From NCBI GenBank assembly GCA_014621425.1, contig JAANBB010000003.1:248001-312000 (forward strand): a stretch of 64,000 nucleotides of DNA, in the 5' to 3' direction. Shown here piece by piece: positions 1-10,473 of this stretch (within the stretch, counting starts at the first letter, position 1; each line of letters opens with the position of its first letter). This DNA comes from Cylindrodendrum hubeiense. Lineage: Eukaryota > Ascomycota > Sordariomycetes > Hypocreales > Nectriaceae. The translations under genes and the position numbers were made by a program. The notes below the pieces were generated by a model. The model was not told the DNA's origin. It searched no databases and saw only the letters and a list, made by a program, of their open reading frames with translations.

Positions 1-1869
1 AAGCTGCATTGAGTCAAACCAATTGTGCGAATACCGCGAACTTGACCGCAAGAAGCGGCCCGCGTCAGCCGAATATGTCGCGGGTCTGGAAAACAGGATC
101 GCGTGGCTCGAGGCATTCATCAAAAGTATCCAAGCCGCCACCCCAGAAGAGAGAGACTCGATGTTGAGCACTACACAATTTGGCGATCATTTCCCACCGA
201 GTGCTGTGCGCACCAATGGGGAAGACAGCACAGGTAGAAATGTCTCTCCTCATCCCCAAGCTAATCTTGAGCCGGGGCCCGAAGGGTCCCTAATATACCA
301 TGGTCCAACGAGTATTTACTATGCTTTGTTAGGAAGAATGTCGGACAAATCTACGGACTCGAATACAGGCCAACACGCCCAGTCCCTGAGTTTCGCAGAT
401 TATGATTCCAACTTCCAAAGCGTGGCAGAACACTTCGGCATCAACTTGGAGGATGAGCAGATTACGAATGCCCTCATGCAATTCTTCAAGTGGCAGTATC
501 CACAATTTATGTTTATATACCGTGAGGCCTTTCTGCGAGACCATTTTGGCGACCGCCAGAATTGCAAGTACTGGTCTTCAGCGCTGTTACTCTCTGTTAG
601 TGCCCTCGGACTGTTGATGTCGAATGACAGTCTCCAAAGACAAGCGAGCGAAAAGTTCTTTGTAGCTGCCGAGACTATTCTCATTGTATTTGGTTTCACA
701 AGACCTTCAATCGCCACAGTTCAAGCATTTTTGTGCCTAGCATTCTATGAAATTGGAAGGGGAAATCTTTCGAAGGGCTGGGGATTTTCTGGTGAGTGTT
801 GGATCTCCAATTATTTGTACCCTTGCATTACAGGATCATGGGTGAAATTTAGATCGATCTGTTTGCTGACCTCGGAATAGGCATCGCATTTCGCATGGCT
901 CAGGATCTTGGATTCCAGCGGGACCCTAAGTACTGGGTTTCTCATGATAGTTCACTCGCGACAACGGAGGATATCGAAATTCGCAGGCGGATCTACTGGG
1001 GCTGCTATACCTCTGATAAACTGATATGTCTTACTTTGGGAAGGCCGGTATACTTCTCGTTTGATGGTGGCGAAGTCGAATCTCTTGAGCGACTCCCGTA
1101 AGCCTTGACCATAAAACCAACGACCGCTCTGTAGCTAACATGAAAGTGCAGTGATTTCCCAGAGATGGATGCGTTGCTTCCAATTGGGTTCAGCAGAAAA
1201 GAGGGGGATTTTGGTGAGGGCAATCCGTTGGTGCTCTGTTTCAAGAACCAAATACAGCTGTCAAGGATTATCGAGCAGATGCTGTCGACTATATTCTCCT
1301 CACGAACAAATGACTCCAAGTCACACCAGGCACAACTCGATTATTTGAACTTGGCATTAAGTCGCTGGCAGGAGCAATTACCAGACTGTGCCAAATGGAA
1401 TAAGTGGGAGCCTCCGAGCAGTGCACTGATCCCAAGTGTGGCAGCATTGCAGTTAGTATCCTTTCTCTCATCCCCAACCCAGCTTTCTTTCCCCCCCGAA
1501 CTCCAATCATTCTTTTCTTGAATGTCCTCTTGTTGATCACGAAAAAAAAAAAGAATTCACGGCTCACCATCGCGTAGTCTCCTATTCCACGGCGCTCGAA
1601 TCGCCTTGAACTTCGACTCGACGGTTTGGGATGATCAGAGTGCTGTTCAAAAGAGCTCTCGCGAGTATTGTGTCTCTTCAGCTCACGATATCATTTTCAT
1701 CATAAGAAAATATAGATCTCAACATGGCCTACGGTATGCACCCTTCATTCTAATTTATGGCCTTGCTCAGGCTGCACGCTGTGTTACAATATTTGGTACC
1801 GTTGAGGAATCGCACTATTTAACTCGGACACTGGCGGAGTGCTCTACAACATGGAACATTGCACAATGA
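1..1869 (+). CDS. Zn2Cys6 fungal transcription factor, 5' truncated by the window edge
   Basis: Nuclear regulator of the fungal-specific transcription factor family. The reading frame is open from base 2 and begins inside the zinc cluster: the last two cysteines are visible in CIESNQLCEY, followed by a linker and a short coiled coil (LENRIAWLEAFI). The fungal-trans domain follows, with MAQDLGFQRDPKYW and RRRIYWGCYTSDKLICLTLGRP. Exons as I read them are 1-791, 881-1097, 1152-1451 and 1578-1869. The joins restore family-typical text: FS|GIAFRMAQDLG, LP|DFPEMDALLPIG and AALH|LLFHGARIAL. The visible part is 532 residues. It converges on the class V aminotransferase with a 66-bp gap. The start codon and most of the zinc cluster lie outside the window. 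The family is certain; the target genes are unknown. Confidence 0.85.
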
Positions 1870-1935
1870 AATTTAGATAAGACCATGTATTTTAAATAAG
1901 AGATTATAACCATGATACGGGTTTCCGCGGCGTGG

Positions 1936-3195
1936 TCAATCTTTACCAACCGAAAGACCCTTCTCCAGGCCTGTTTCAAGAGCTCTTGAAAGCGCCTCAA
2001 CATCCCTCAGGTTATTATAAAACCCAAACGAAACGCGGATTCCTAGCCGGTAGGGCGTGACAATGATTCCTCTCTCCTCGAGATGCTCCATCCACCCCGG
2101 ATTATGCAAATCCAGAATATACAGATGCGGTGCATGTTCCTTGCGGGTTTCAGGCCCAACGACTCCAACGCTCAGGCGCTTGCATTCTTGTCGCAGTGCA
2201 TCGCCCAAACTGAACAAGTGCTCCTCAACTTCGCGGGGCCCTATAGTGTCAAGATAGAATGCCAAATATGCCTTTGCCGCCGCTATCGCGATCAAGCTGA
2301 CATTCAAATGCTCGTATCGTCGAGCGTTAGGATGGTACAGAATAGGATCGTCGGGGACCAAAAGATCTGCGCGCACATTACTGACAGCGCCATAACCGAC
2401 AATCGGAGGAGTCGGGTTTTCATCCGTAATGACGTTTGTATTGACGTAGAGCACAGCGAGGCCGGTAGGGCAGTGGAGACCCTTGTGCATCCCAAATGCT
2501 GCAGCTGATACACCCATGGCTTTGACATCGATGGATGCAAAGCCAACTTGTTGAGTCGCGTCTACGACCACATGAATTCCACGAGGTCGGTACGCGGCGC
2601 AGATGTCTGCGACATCATTCCATTGCCCACTATGGAACATGATGGAGCTGATACCAATTGCGCGAGTTCGATCGTCAACATATGGCGCAAAGGTGGCCGC
2701 GTTCGCGGCCGTGACCTGACCAGTTTTATCCGCCTCAGGAATGGTTGGAATCTGACGGACTTCGAGGCCAGCTTCACGGAGCGACATCCATGCATAGGCA
2801 TGGTTGGGATGCTCACTATCCAGAATTACAACATTGTCGCCAGGTTGAAAGTGCAGGCCGCGAACGAAATTGTTGAGACCCTCGGTCGTATCGCGTGTGA
2901 AGGCAATTGTTGATGGATCAGTGTTGATGTATCTCCCAACTAGCTTTCGAGTCTCTTCAACAGCCACTTGCCAGGTTGGCTTAGGCCGTTTCTTGTAGAG
3001 AGCATCAGAGAGGTATTTGGTGATGGCCTCATGTGTGACCAGGTTTGAGGGTGGTGCGAATGATGCATTCAAGTAGGTGACATTTCTATCACTAACGATC
3101 GGAACGAGTTGACGGAAAATGTCAAATCTTGAGCTAGCATCAGGAGAAATTGATGCCTGATGAAGCCCATTGGTTTTGCTGATTGAAGATGACAT
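1936..3195 (-). CDS. Class V PLP-dependent aminotransferase (isopenicillin-N-epimerase-like)
   Basis: Single-exon gene of 419 residues when started at the ATG at 3195; an in-frame ATG at 3264 would add 23 residues that are not family-like. It is a fold-type I PLP enzyme. Visible features are the early TYLNASFAPP motif, TRDTTEGLNNFVRG near the phosphate-binding region, the cofactor-contacting Asp in VVVDATQQVGF, and the Schiff-base Lys in FGMHKGLHCPTG. The C-terminus GIRVSFGFYNNLRDVEAL is typical of this class. The family includes cysteine desulfurase-like, isopenicillin-N-epimerase-like and kynureninase-like enzymes, and the substrate cannot be read from sequence. No mitochondrial presequence is evident. 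It is divergent from an amino-acid permease, which suggests use of an imported amino acid. Confidence 0.85.
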   Translation of the reverse strand: MSSSISKTNGLHQASISPDASSRFDIFRQLVPIVSDRNVTYLNASFAPPSNLVTHEAITKYLSDALYKKRPKPTWQVAVEETRKLVGRYINTDPSTIAFTRDTTEGLNNFVRGLHFQPGDNVVILDSEHPNHAYAWMSLREAGLEVRQIPTIPEADKTGQVTAANAATFAPYVDDRTRAIGISSIMFHSGQWNDVADICAAYRPRGIHVVVDATQQVGFASIDVKAMGVSAAAFGMHKGLHCPTGLAVLYVNTNVITDENPTPPIVGYGAVSNVRADLLVPDDPILYHPNARRYEHLNVSLIAIAAAKAYLAFYLDTIGPREVEEHLFSLGDALRQECKRLSVGVVGPETRKEHAPHLYILDLHNPGWMEHLEERGIIVTPYRLGIRVSFGFYNNLRDVEALSRALETGLEKGLSVGKD

Positions 3196-3975
3196 TGTGG
3201 CGGTGGGTGGTGAAAGGCGTTGAGGTTGACAATTGCGACCGACTTGAGCAGGCAATAATAACATGATACCACGACGGCCACGACGGCCATTTATCCCATT
3301 CAGATTCCATCATGCAGCGACTTCGGACAGATGCCTTGACCCACGATGAATTAGCTAGTCGCTTATGACTGCAGTAATACGCCGAATTGTTCTTGGTGGC
3401 CTATCATCCTGAATGTGGAGGTCCAATTCCGTCTCCACGACCCAGCACAAACTTGATCCTGAATGGATTATGTGCCGAAAGGCGCCTTGATGTATGATCA
3501 ATTGCGGAGATGGAGGCCCAAGTCCGCATTGAGCCGCCGTCTCAGGCTCACGGGATAGACGCCGAATGTCGCCCCTGGGCGGTCTGTTGGAGGCTGAAGT
3601 TCGGAGAGATACGCACTGAGGGGAACGGAGTTGGACCTCCATGTGGAGCCGTAGCTTCGGCCTACGCTGAGTCGCTATCTTGGCCTAGCAGTTTTGGGAT
3701 GTCGATTTGCGGGGGATTTGTGGAGATGGTCGACAACCGAGACTAATCTTAGAGCGTTGTGTGCATGGCTTCTTCTCAGTTGCGCTAATCCGTGAGCTAT
3801 GGAGTTCTTTCTAATCTTCGTTCTGATAAGGGTGGTTCCATCCGGATACCGGGAAGCACATCTCCATCTTGGGGTAACCTAGAGACATATACACTTATAA
3901 ATGCGTCATGACCGCCTTCATGAAATCACAATCATTACCGGAACCCAACCAGCAAACATCGTTCACTTTTCCAAG
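3196..3975. promoter_or_regulatory. Divergent intergenic region between aminotransferase and permease
   Basis: This 780-bp gap separates two divergent genes and probably holds both promoters. An A/T-rich TATA-like stretch at 3884-3901 (acatatacacttataaatg) lies about 75 bp before the preferred permease start at 3976. It makes the upstream ATG at 3901 an unlikely start. A 17-bp imperfect inverted repeat (3416-3432 and 3625-3641, one mismatch) lies in the middle. I see no gene here. Confidence 0.4.
3416..3641. repeat. Short inverted repeat with 17-bp arms about 190 bp apart
   Basis: The left arm 3416-3432 (tggaggtccaattccgt) is the reverse complement of 3625-3641 (acggagttggacctcca) except at one base. 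No target-site duplication or transposase is visible. It may be a remnant of a small non-autonomous element, or chance. Confidence 0.3.
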
Positions 3976-5701
3976 ATGGGCCACCTTGATGAGCATAAAA
4001 TCGGAGTCGATGGATTTGTCCAAGACTCATCAGATCTGCAACAGGCAAAGACGATTGAGGAGGGAACTGTCGAGCCAACAAACGCGCTCCGGCGTGAATT
4101 CAAGGAGAGACATGTGTCCATGATTGCAGTGGCTGGTGCCATTGGCACTGGTCTCATCATCGGCACTGGCACTGGTCTGGTTAGGGGCGGACCTGCGAGC
4201 CTCCTCATTGCTTACTGCGTGATCGGGTTGGTCGTCTTCTTCATCATGACGGCAATGGGCGAAATGGCCACCATGTTTCCAATGGACAAGGGCTTCGGAG
4301 GCTATGCCACTCGCTTTGTTGATCCCGCGTTGGGGTAAAATATCCGTTCAGATTGAAACGATTCATGCTAATGGGCTTCTAGTTATGCCACCGGGTGGAA
4401 CTACTTCTTCAAATATGCAGTTGTCCTTCCAAACAATCTCACCGCGGCCGGCATCATCATCCAATACTGGCGCCCGGATCTCAACATCGCGATTTTTGTA
4501 ACCGTCTTTGCCATTGTTCTCATTCTGGTCAACGTATGTACAATATCCGCTTGCTGAGTATCACCTTTACTGAGACCCTGCAGCTACTTCATGTCTCCTT
4601 TTTCGGCGAAGCAGAATTCTGGATGTCTGTTGTCAAAATCCTCGTTATGGCTACCGTCATCCTAACCTGTTTCGTTATTTCTCTGGGGGGCCAACCGTCC
4701 GGCAAAAGAATCGGGTTCGGCTACTGGAATAATCCCGGCGCCTTTGGAGAATATCTACTCGAAGGTTCAGCGGGCCGATTCCTTGGCTGGTGGGCGGCAA
4801 TGGTACAAGCCTGTTTTGCGTACACCGGCACTGAGGTAGTCGGAGTCGCATTTGGAGAAGCCCCTAATCCGAAGAAGACAATCCGGAAAGCAATTCGGCA
4901 AACTCTTTGGCGTATTACCTTCTTCTACATCATTGGTGCCGTTGCCCTAGGCATGGCTGTGCCGTACACCAACGAACTGCTCATTGGCGGTACCAAGCAG
5001 AAGACGGGTGCAGGCGCCAGCCCTTTTGTCATTGCAGTACAACTCGCAGGAATTCCTGTCTTCCCAGATGTCATCAACGCCTGTCTGTTAGTATTTGTCT
5101 TGAGCGCGGCAAACTCGGACATCTACATTGGATCCCGCACTCTGTTTGGTCTCGCACACGATCGACAAGCCCCCGGCATCTTTCGGAGGACAACTCGGAA
5201 TGGTGTCCCCATCATCGGTGTGCTATTCACTAGTGTTTTCGCTGCCCTTGCCTACATGAACGCATCGACCAGCTCTTCCAAAGTCTTCGGATACTTGGTC
5301 AGTCTAGTCACCGTTTTCGGGACACTGAACTGGATCAGCGTCCTCGTTACTTATTTGCACTTTGTCAATGGCATGAAAGTGCAAGGAATTCCCAGGGCGT
5401 CAATGCCTTATCGAGGAACACTTCAACCTTACGGCGCATGCTTTTCACTCTTCGTGACGGCCCTGGTAGTGTTTTTCAATGGCAAGTTCTCCATCACAGT
5501 ATTCTACTCGTGCTAACCATCCCTACAGGCTATGGCGCATTCATTCCCCATTTCACACCGACCACTTTCGTCACTTCCTATATCGGTGTTATCCTATATC
5601 TGGGCAACATTGCATTTTACAAGCTTTGGGCAAAGCCAGCCAGAGTCACCGCTTCTGAGATGGATTTGCACACGAATCGTCTTGAGAAGACTGACCCATG
5701 A
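3976..5701 (+). CDS. Amino-acid permease, APC superfamily (yeast amino acid transporter type)
   Basis: Plasma-membrane amino-acid/proton symporter of about 526 residues. Exons are 3976-4334, 4383-4533, 4584-5481 and 5529-5701. The N-terminal tail ends in LRREFKERHVSMIAVAGAIGTG, the hallmark first-helix motif of the YAT family (substrate carboxylate binding). Later family text includes YATGWNYFFKYAVVLPN and FAYTGTEVVGVAFGEAPNPKK. About 12 hydrophobic segments are present. The last intron (5482-5528) starts with GCAAGT and ends in CAG: only a GC-AG splice joins FFNG to YGAFIPHFTPT in frame. The start at 3976 (MGHLDEHKIG) is preferred over 3901 because of the TATA-like element just upstream. It is divergent from the aminotransferase. 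Confidence 0.9.
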
Positions 5702-6316
5702 GTATCCTGTCTTAAACAATGAGACTCGTTTAAAATCTACCTTTACATGTACTTAACCATCAATATTAAGCTTGTTCCATTTATGCATACGGTGTAAACG
5801 GACTGCCGAGCACTGCCGAGTGCTGCGTAGCACATGGCAACACTTGGTGCAGATATGGACATGGGAACTCGTGCCCCCTGTTCGCATTAAGCTGCCGAAT
5901 TAACGTAGCCGCTATGTGTCAGAGTCCCCACTGCATTTACCTTTCAGATAAGGTCGCTCACCATTGCAACCCCCTTAATCGCATTTAGATGCCCGTTCTG
6001 AGCATCATCCGAGTCATCAGGCGGGGGAGCCAGGTGACATGGAGCTTCCCCGCTTCCATGTGGCGAGCGACGCACGCATCTGAGATAAGACCCCCTGGAG
6101 GATTGCAGGGTGTCTTCGCACCCAACTACCCAATTTTGCTTAGCCGCTGATTAGAGCTAGCGTGGCAGGCAATGGATCGTGGATGGGGTGCGATACAAGT
6201 GTGGAACCATCCGACTAGTCCTAACCCGTGAAGCTACCAGCGAGGATTCATCTAGTGCCATAAGAGCAACGAGCATTCTTGTTCTTGTTGATTCCATTGT
6301 AATTCACTCTTCAAAT
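5702..6316. other. Intergenic region, promoter of the second permease
   Basis: This 615-bp gap lies between two permease genes on the same strand. It holds short tandem-like runs of the word actgccgag near 5800-5820. I see no gene. An open frame runs upstream of 6317 (from an ATG at 6179), but its text is not permease-like and is more likely 5' leader. Confidence 0.35.
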
Positions 6317-7855
6317 ATGGATCAAAGGTCCCTAGACCACGCTTCCTCTTCCGGGGAACCCAATACAATGTCGGCCAAGTCGGAGAAAGTCGCCAACGAT
6401 GCTGTTGAGGAACACTCTGTGCGGCATGGGGATGTCACCGTCCAGACCGAGAAGCCCTTCACCACCTTGTCTGCTCTCGGCATTGGCTATGGCACCACCA
6501 ACACCGCCGTCGGCCTTCTAATTGTCCTGGGCACCACGTTGCCCATGGGTGGCTCGCCTCTCTTCTTCTGGGGCTTCCTGGTCATGGCGGGAGTCGGCCT
6601 TGCCACAGCCACGACTCTTGCTGAGCTGACGTCGGCCATGCCTCACCCCGGCGGCCAGTATATCTGGGTGAACCGACTTGCACCACCGCGTGCCCGACGA
6701 CTTCTCTCTTACCTCACCGCAATCATCAGTTGGTTAGCCGCCGTGGCTACCGGCGCCTCGGCCTGTCTCTCCGTACCGGTCGGTGTTTGCAGCATCATCA
6801 CGTTGCTGGATCCTACCTTTGTCTACAAACGGTGGATGGGCTTTGTGGGGTTCCAGATCCTCAATATCTTGACCGTCCTTTGTGCCTGCTTCGAACATGC
6901 GCTGCCGAAAATCTCCAAAATCATGCTGCTATTCAGCTGCCTTACCATTGGCGTCATCTTCGTCACCCTTTTCGCCATGTCCGACGGTCATGTTTCTGCA
7001 AAGGACTTCTTTGTTACACCTGTCAATATCTCTGGGTGGCAGAATGGTATTGCATTCATTATTGGTCTTAATGGAGCCAACTGGAGCTTCTCGTGTCTTG
7101 ACGTGGCCACTCACCTTGCCGAGGAGATTCCATCTCCCAGCACCAACATCCCTAGGGCACTCATGTGGACTATTGTCGTCGGTTTCGGCTCTGGCCTTCT
7201 CGTCGTCTTATCTGTATTGATCAACTTGACCGATTTCGACGGCACTGCCGACAACTCTGCCATTGCCGTCTTCTACCACATCACTGGCAGCAAGGCAGCC
7301 GCCGCGGGCCTCTGGATCCCTGTCATGATCACAACTGCTGGTGCTGTCTGGGCCATCCAGACTTGGCAATCTCGTCTGGCGTGGAGCATCAGTCGTGAGG
7401 GTGGCTTCCCTCTGCATCGATATCTGAGCAAGCTCGCACCTGCGCCTTTCTATACCCCTATATGGTCTCTTATCTGGTCCGCTACGGGTACTGCCATCTT
7501 TGGCTGCCTCTATCTCGGTTCCGAGCTGGCCTTTAATTCTCTGATCTCGACTGGTATTCTGCTCCAGTACATTAGCTACAGCATCCCCGTTATTCTAGTC
7601 CTTACCCAGGGCCGGTCTAACTTTCAGCATGGCCCCTTCTGGTATCCTCGGCTTGGACTTGTTGCAAATATTGTCATGCTAATGTGGACGGTTGTTGCCA
7701 TCATTTTCTACTGCTTCCCCTACTACCTGCCAGCTGTGGCGAGCCAGATGAACTATTCTTCTGTAGTCTTGGCTGTTATTGCTGTTTTTATCACTGTGCT
7801 TTGGTTTTCTTTTGCAAAGAAGAATTATGAAGTGAAGGAGCATCTGGGGAATTGA
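6317..7855 (+). CDS. APC-family permease (GABA/choline/amine type)
   Basis: Intronless gene of 512 residues, a multi-pass transporter of the amino acid/choline transporter type (Uga4, Hnm1 and relatives). Key text is TLSALGIGYGTTNTAVGLL in the first helix and PHPGGQYIWVNRLAPP after the second, the position where the family has the conserved GGPY or GGQY motif. LAEEIPSPSTNIPRAL sits in the loop before helix 8. The short helix-rich C-terminus ends in KEHLGN. The ATG at 6317 (MDQRSLDHASS) gives a normal cytosolic tail. It lies between another permease and a Zn2Cys6 regulator on the same strand, so it may be co-regulated with amine breakdown. The exact substrate (GABA, choline, polyamine or other) is not readable. 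Confidence 0.88.
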   Translation: MDQRSLDHASSSGEPNTMSAKSEKVANDAVEEHSVRHGDVTVQTEKPFTTLSALGIGYGTTNTAVGLLIVLGTTLPMGGSPLFFWGFLVMAGVGLATATTLAELTSAMPHPGGQYIWVNRLAPPRARRLLSYLTAIISWLAAVATGASACLSVPVGVCSIITLLDPTFVYKRWMGFVGFQILNILTVLCACFEHALPKISKIMLLFSCLTIGVIFVTLFAMSDGHVSAKDFFVTPVNISGWQNGIAFIIGLNGANWSFSCLDVATHLAEEIPSPSTNIPRALMWTIVVGFGSGLLVVLSVLINLTDFDGTADNSAIAVFYHITGSKAAAAGLWIPVMITTAGAVWAIQTWQSRLAWSISREGGFPLHRYLSKLAPAPFYTPIWSLIWSATGTAIFGCLYLGSELAFNSLISTGILLQYISYSIPVILVLTQGRSNFQHGPFWYPRLGLVANIVMLMWTVVAIIFYCFPYYLPAVASQMNYSSVVLAVIAVFITVLWFSFAKKNYEVKEHLGN

Positions 7856-8309
7856 GTGGGATATTTTCTTTCAGCCAAGGTCCATAGTAGACAATAATTC
7901 GAAATCTTTATCAAGGTTGACATTGTAAAAGTTGATTATTCTTTCGCTGTGCGGTGACTCGTCTCTGGACCGATGTACGTCGTCAGACAGTTAGGTGCAG
8001 CAATGTGGGAGATTAGGCTCTCTCCACAGTCACAGCATCCGTAAAATTAAGTGTATTTTAGCTTGCAGGATCACATTCTCGAGGCTAGAATAGCGGCGCG
8101 TGATGTGTTCGTCTACATGCATAGCGTCCCCCTGTCAATAAAACGAGCATATCGGAAGCGTGGATTCCCACGGGTGGAGTCGTTTGTGCTCCCATTTCCC
8201 CAGTTTCCTTATCTCTATTCCGTATTGCCCCTCTTTCCTCCGCTGTCGCTGCTTGTCATTACCATTACCTCCTTACCTGCGTAGCGATTCGGAAAACGGT
8301 GTTCCCTCA
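7856..8309. other. Intergenic region before the Zn2Cys6 regulator
   Basis: This 454-bp gap holds the permease 3' end and the regulator promoter. The last 100 bp are rich in pyrimidines (8190-8280), as is common before fungal start codons. No gene or RNA was recognised. Confidence 0.35.
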
Positions 8310-10411
8310 ATGAAACCTTCATCTAAAACGGCGCATTTAAAGTCAAGAAATGGGTGTCTAAGATGTAAAGCGAAGAAGGTGAGCTACATCAGGCCGTACA
8401 CTTATCTCGTTCATTTGGGCTGACCAGGGTTGGATCCTAGACAAAATGCGACGAGCGGAAGCCTGCATGCGCCCGTTGTGAGGATCGGGGCTTCCGATGC
8501 CCTGGCTATGCACTCAACGTGCGATGGTCGCAGAGGCATCAGATGCATGGGGAACGGCCTCATGAGATTGAACCAATGCAGAGTCCAGCACAAGAAACCA
8601 GTCCCAGGCCGGAGTGCAACAGAGACGCCCCAAACACCCCGACTGACCCCATCCCCGAAGGCGCCGCTGCTTCCGACGCCACTGCTGCGGGTGACTACAT
8701 CCAGCAGATCGACGCATGCCTAACTCCTTCCACGCAATGGGACTTTTCCATGCTCTGCGATCCTTTGGCCTCCGAGGAGGAGCAGGACGGATTGTATAGA
8801 CTTGACGACGATGCCGTCAGCGAGTTGCTTTCCGTTCAAGCACCCACGTCGACGTCAGATCCGATATGGGATCCTTCCTTCACGGCCGCTTCCTGGAACT
8901 TTGCAAATGGAAGCTCAAATCCATTGCTAAGTGCCGAGAGCATGTCGGCAGGCCAAAGACGTCCTACTGAGAGCACGCAATGCGCAAAAAGGATAACCCA
9001 TCTCGTAAAGGACAAACGCCAACCCCGATACCAACCTCACACACCTTCGGATTCCGGCTGCCAGGAGCTGACAGAGACTGCTCGTAATCCCTTCTTAGAC
9101 CGACCGCGAGATCTTTTCAACCTGCCGTCAGCACTCTCTGATTACTTCTTTCGTGAAGTCATCACCCTCTATTGTGCGTGGGATAGTGGCTCCAATGCAA
9201 TGCGCAACATCATCGAGAACATGTGGCAGTCCTCTGGCGCTTTGTATCACACCACCCAGAGCATGGCTGCCGCGTGCTTGTCGGAGGATTTCCCTCATCT
9301 ATCGTCAATAGCCATGGCCGAACACCGTCAGGCGCTTGATTATATCCAGGGCAGGTCTCAACAATCCACGAAGAGAGAAGATAGTCTGCTGGCACATATG
9401 CTGCTTGGCCATACAGCAAGCTGGCTTAACCCTCAAAATCTAGCCACGGACATGTTCAGGACGAGCTACCTGATGCTCAAGGACACTGCATCGGAAGCAG
9501 GCGATGGCTGTGATCTATCCTTCTTCAGCGATACCATGGACTACTGGGCGATGCTTCTTGTCTATTTAACTGATAGTAGTCATCTGGGTGACTATCGTCA
9601 AGACTTTTCGACCGGGCCGGTGCGTCCTAGTACAAACATGGAGCCACACCCGTTTTCTGGTATTTCTCGTGAGACGATCAGGATACTCACAGAAGTGGGG
9701 ATTATCATATTCCAGTACCGAAAGCGTATGCTAGGGGTCAGATTTATGACTGAGGACGATCTTGATGTCTTTAGGTCGTCGTTTCGAGAGGCCCGCCGAC
9801 TTGAAAGAAGGCTCCTAGCGCATCGTGCGCCCGACTTGAGCCAGATCACCGACCCAGGCGACCCAAAAACACCATTAAGCCACCTTCAGCATCTTGATGA
9901 AGCCTATCGATGCACGGGACTACTTCAACTCTATCGTGTTTTTCCCGACCTTCTCAACGAGCGCTATGCTCCCTGGAATAAAGACGACATACTGCGAGCG
10001 CCACCTGCGACGAAAACGCCCACAACAGAGGAGAGAGACATCTGGTTGACGAAGCTCGCCATGCACATCCTTGGAATCATACGAGAGATTCCCTTCGAGT
10101 CTCGAACCCGCAGTGTGCAGCCGTTCATCTTGGTCGCGTTGTCAAGCGAACTTCGGCGCGATTCTCACAACCAGCTGTCAGGATCGAGCCCAAAATTGTT
10201 GAGCCTTGACCATCACTCAATTGAAGTAGTCCGGGCGCGCAAGTTCGTGGGCTCTCGTCTTGCTGCATATACACACATCCTGCCTCTTCGAAAGATTCGA
10301 ATCATCTTTGAATTGATCAATTGCGTCTGGGCAGCTTTAGATGCCGGTGATCAAGACGTGTATTGGTTAGACGTAGCTTATCAGAAGAATCTCGGTACGA
10401 TGATGGGCTAA
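8310..10411 (+). CDS. Zn2Cys6 transcription factor with Fungal_trans_2-like domain
   Basis: Nuclear regulator of 679 residues with exons 8310-8378 and 8441-10411. The 62-bp intron interrupts the zinc cluster. Splicing restores a perfect CX2CX6CX6CX2CX6C motif with Cys at 16, 19, 26, 33, 36 and 43 (GCLRCKAKK|TKCDERKPACARC). A low-complexity linker follows, then a helical regulatory region from about residue 220 (FNLPSALSDYFFREVITLYC). It ends in LINCVWAALDAGDQDVYWL, the conserved end of this family. It is convergent with the FAD oxidoreductase (62-bp gap) and follows the amine permease. A role in controlling this small catabolic block is an inference. Confidence 0.9.
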
Positions 10412-10473
10412 ACAAATCTAAAATATTTATATTTGTATACCTCATGCTTTACCGTATCTATACTATTCTTAGC

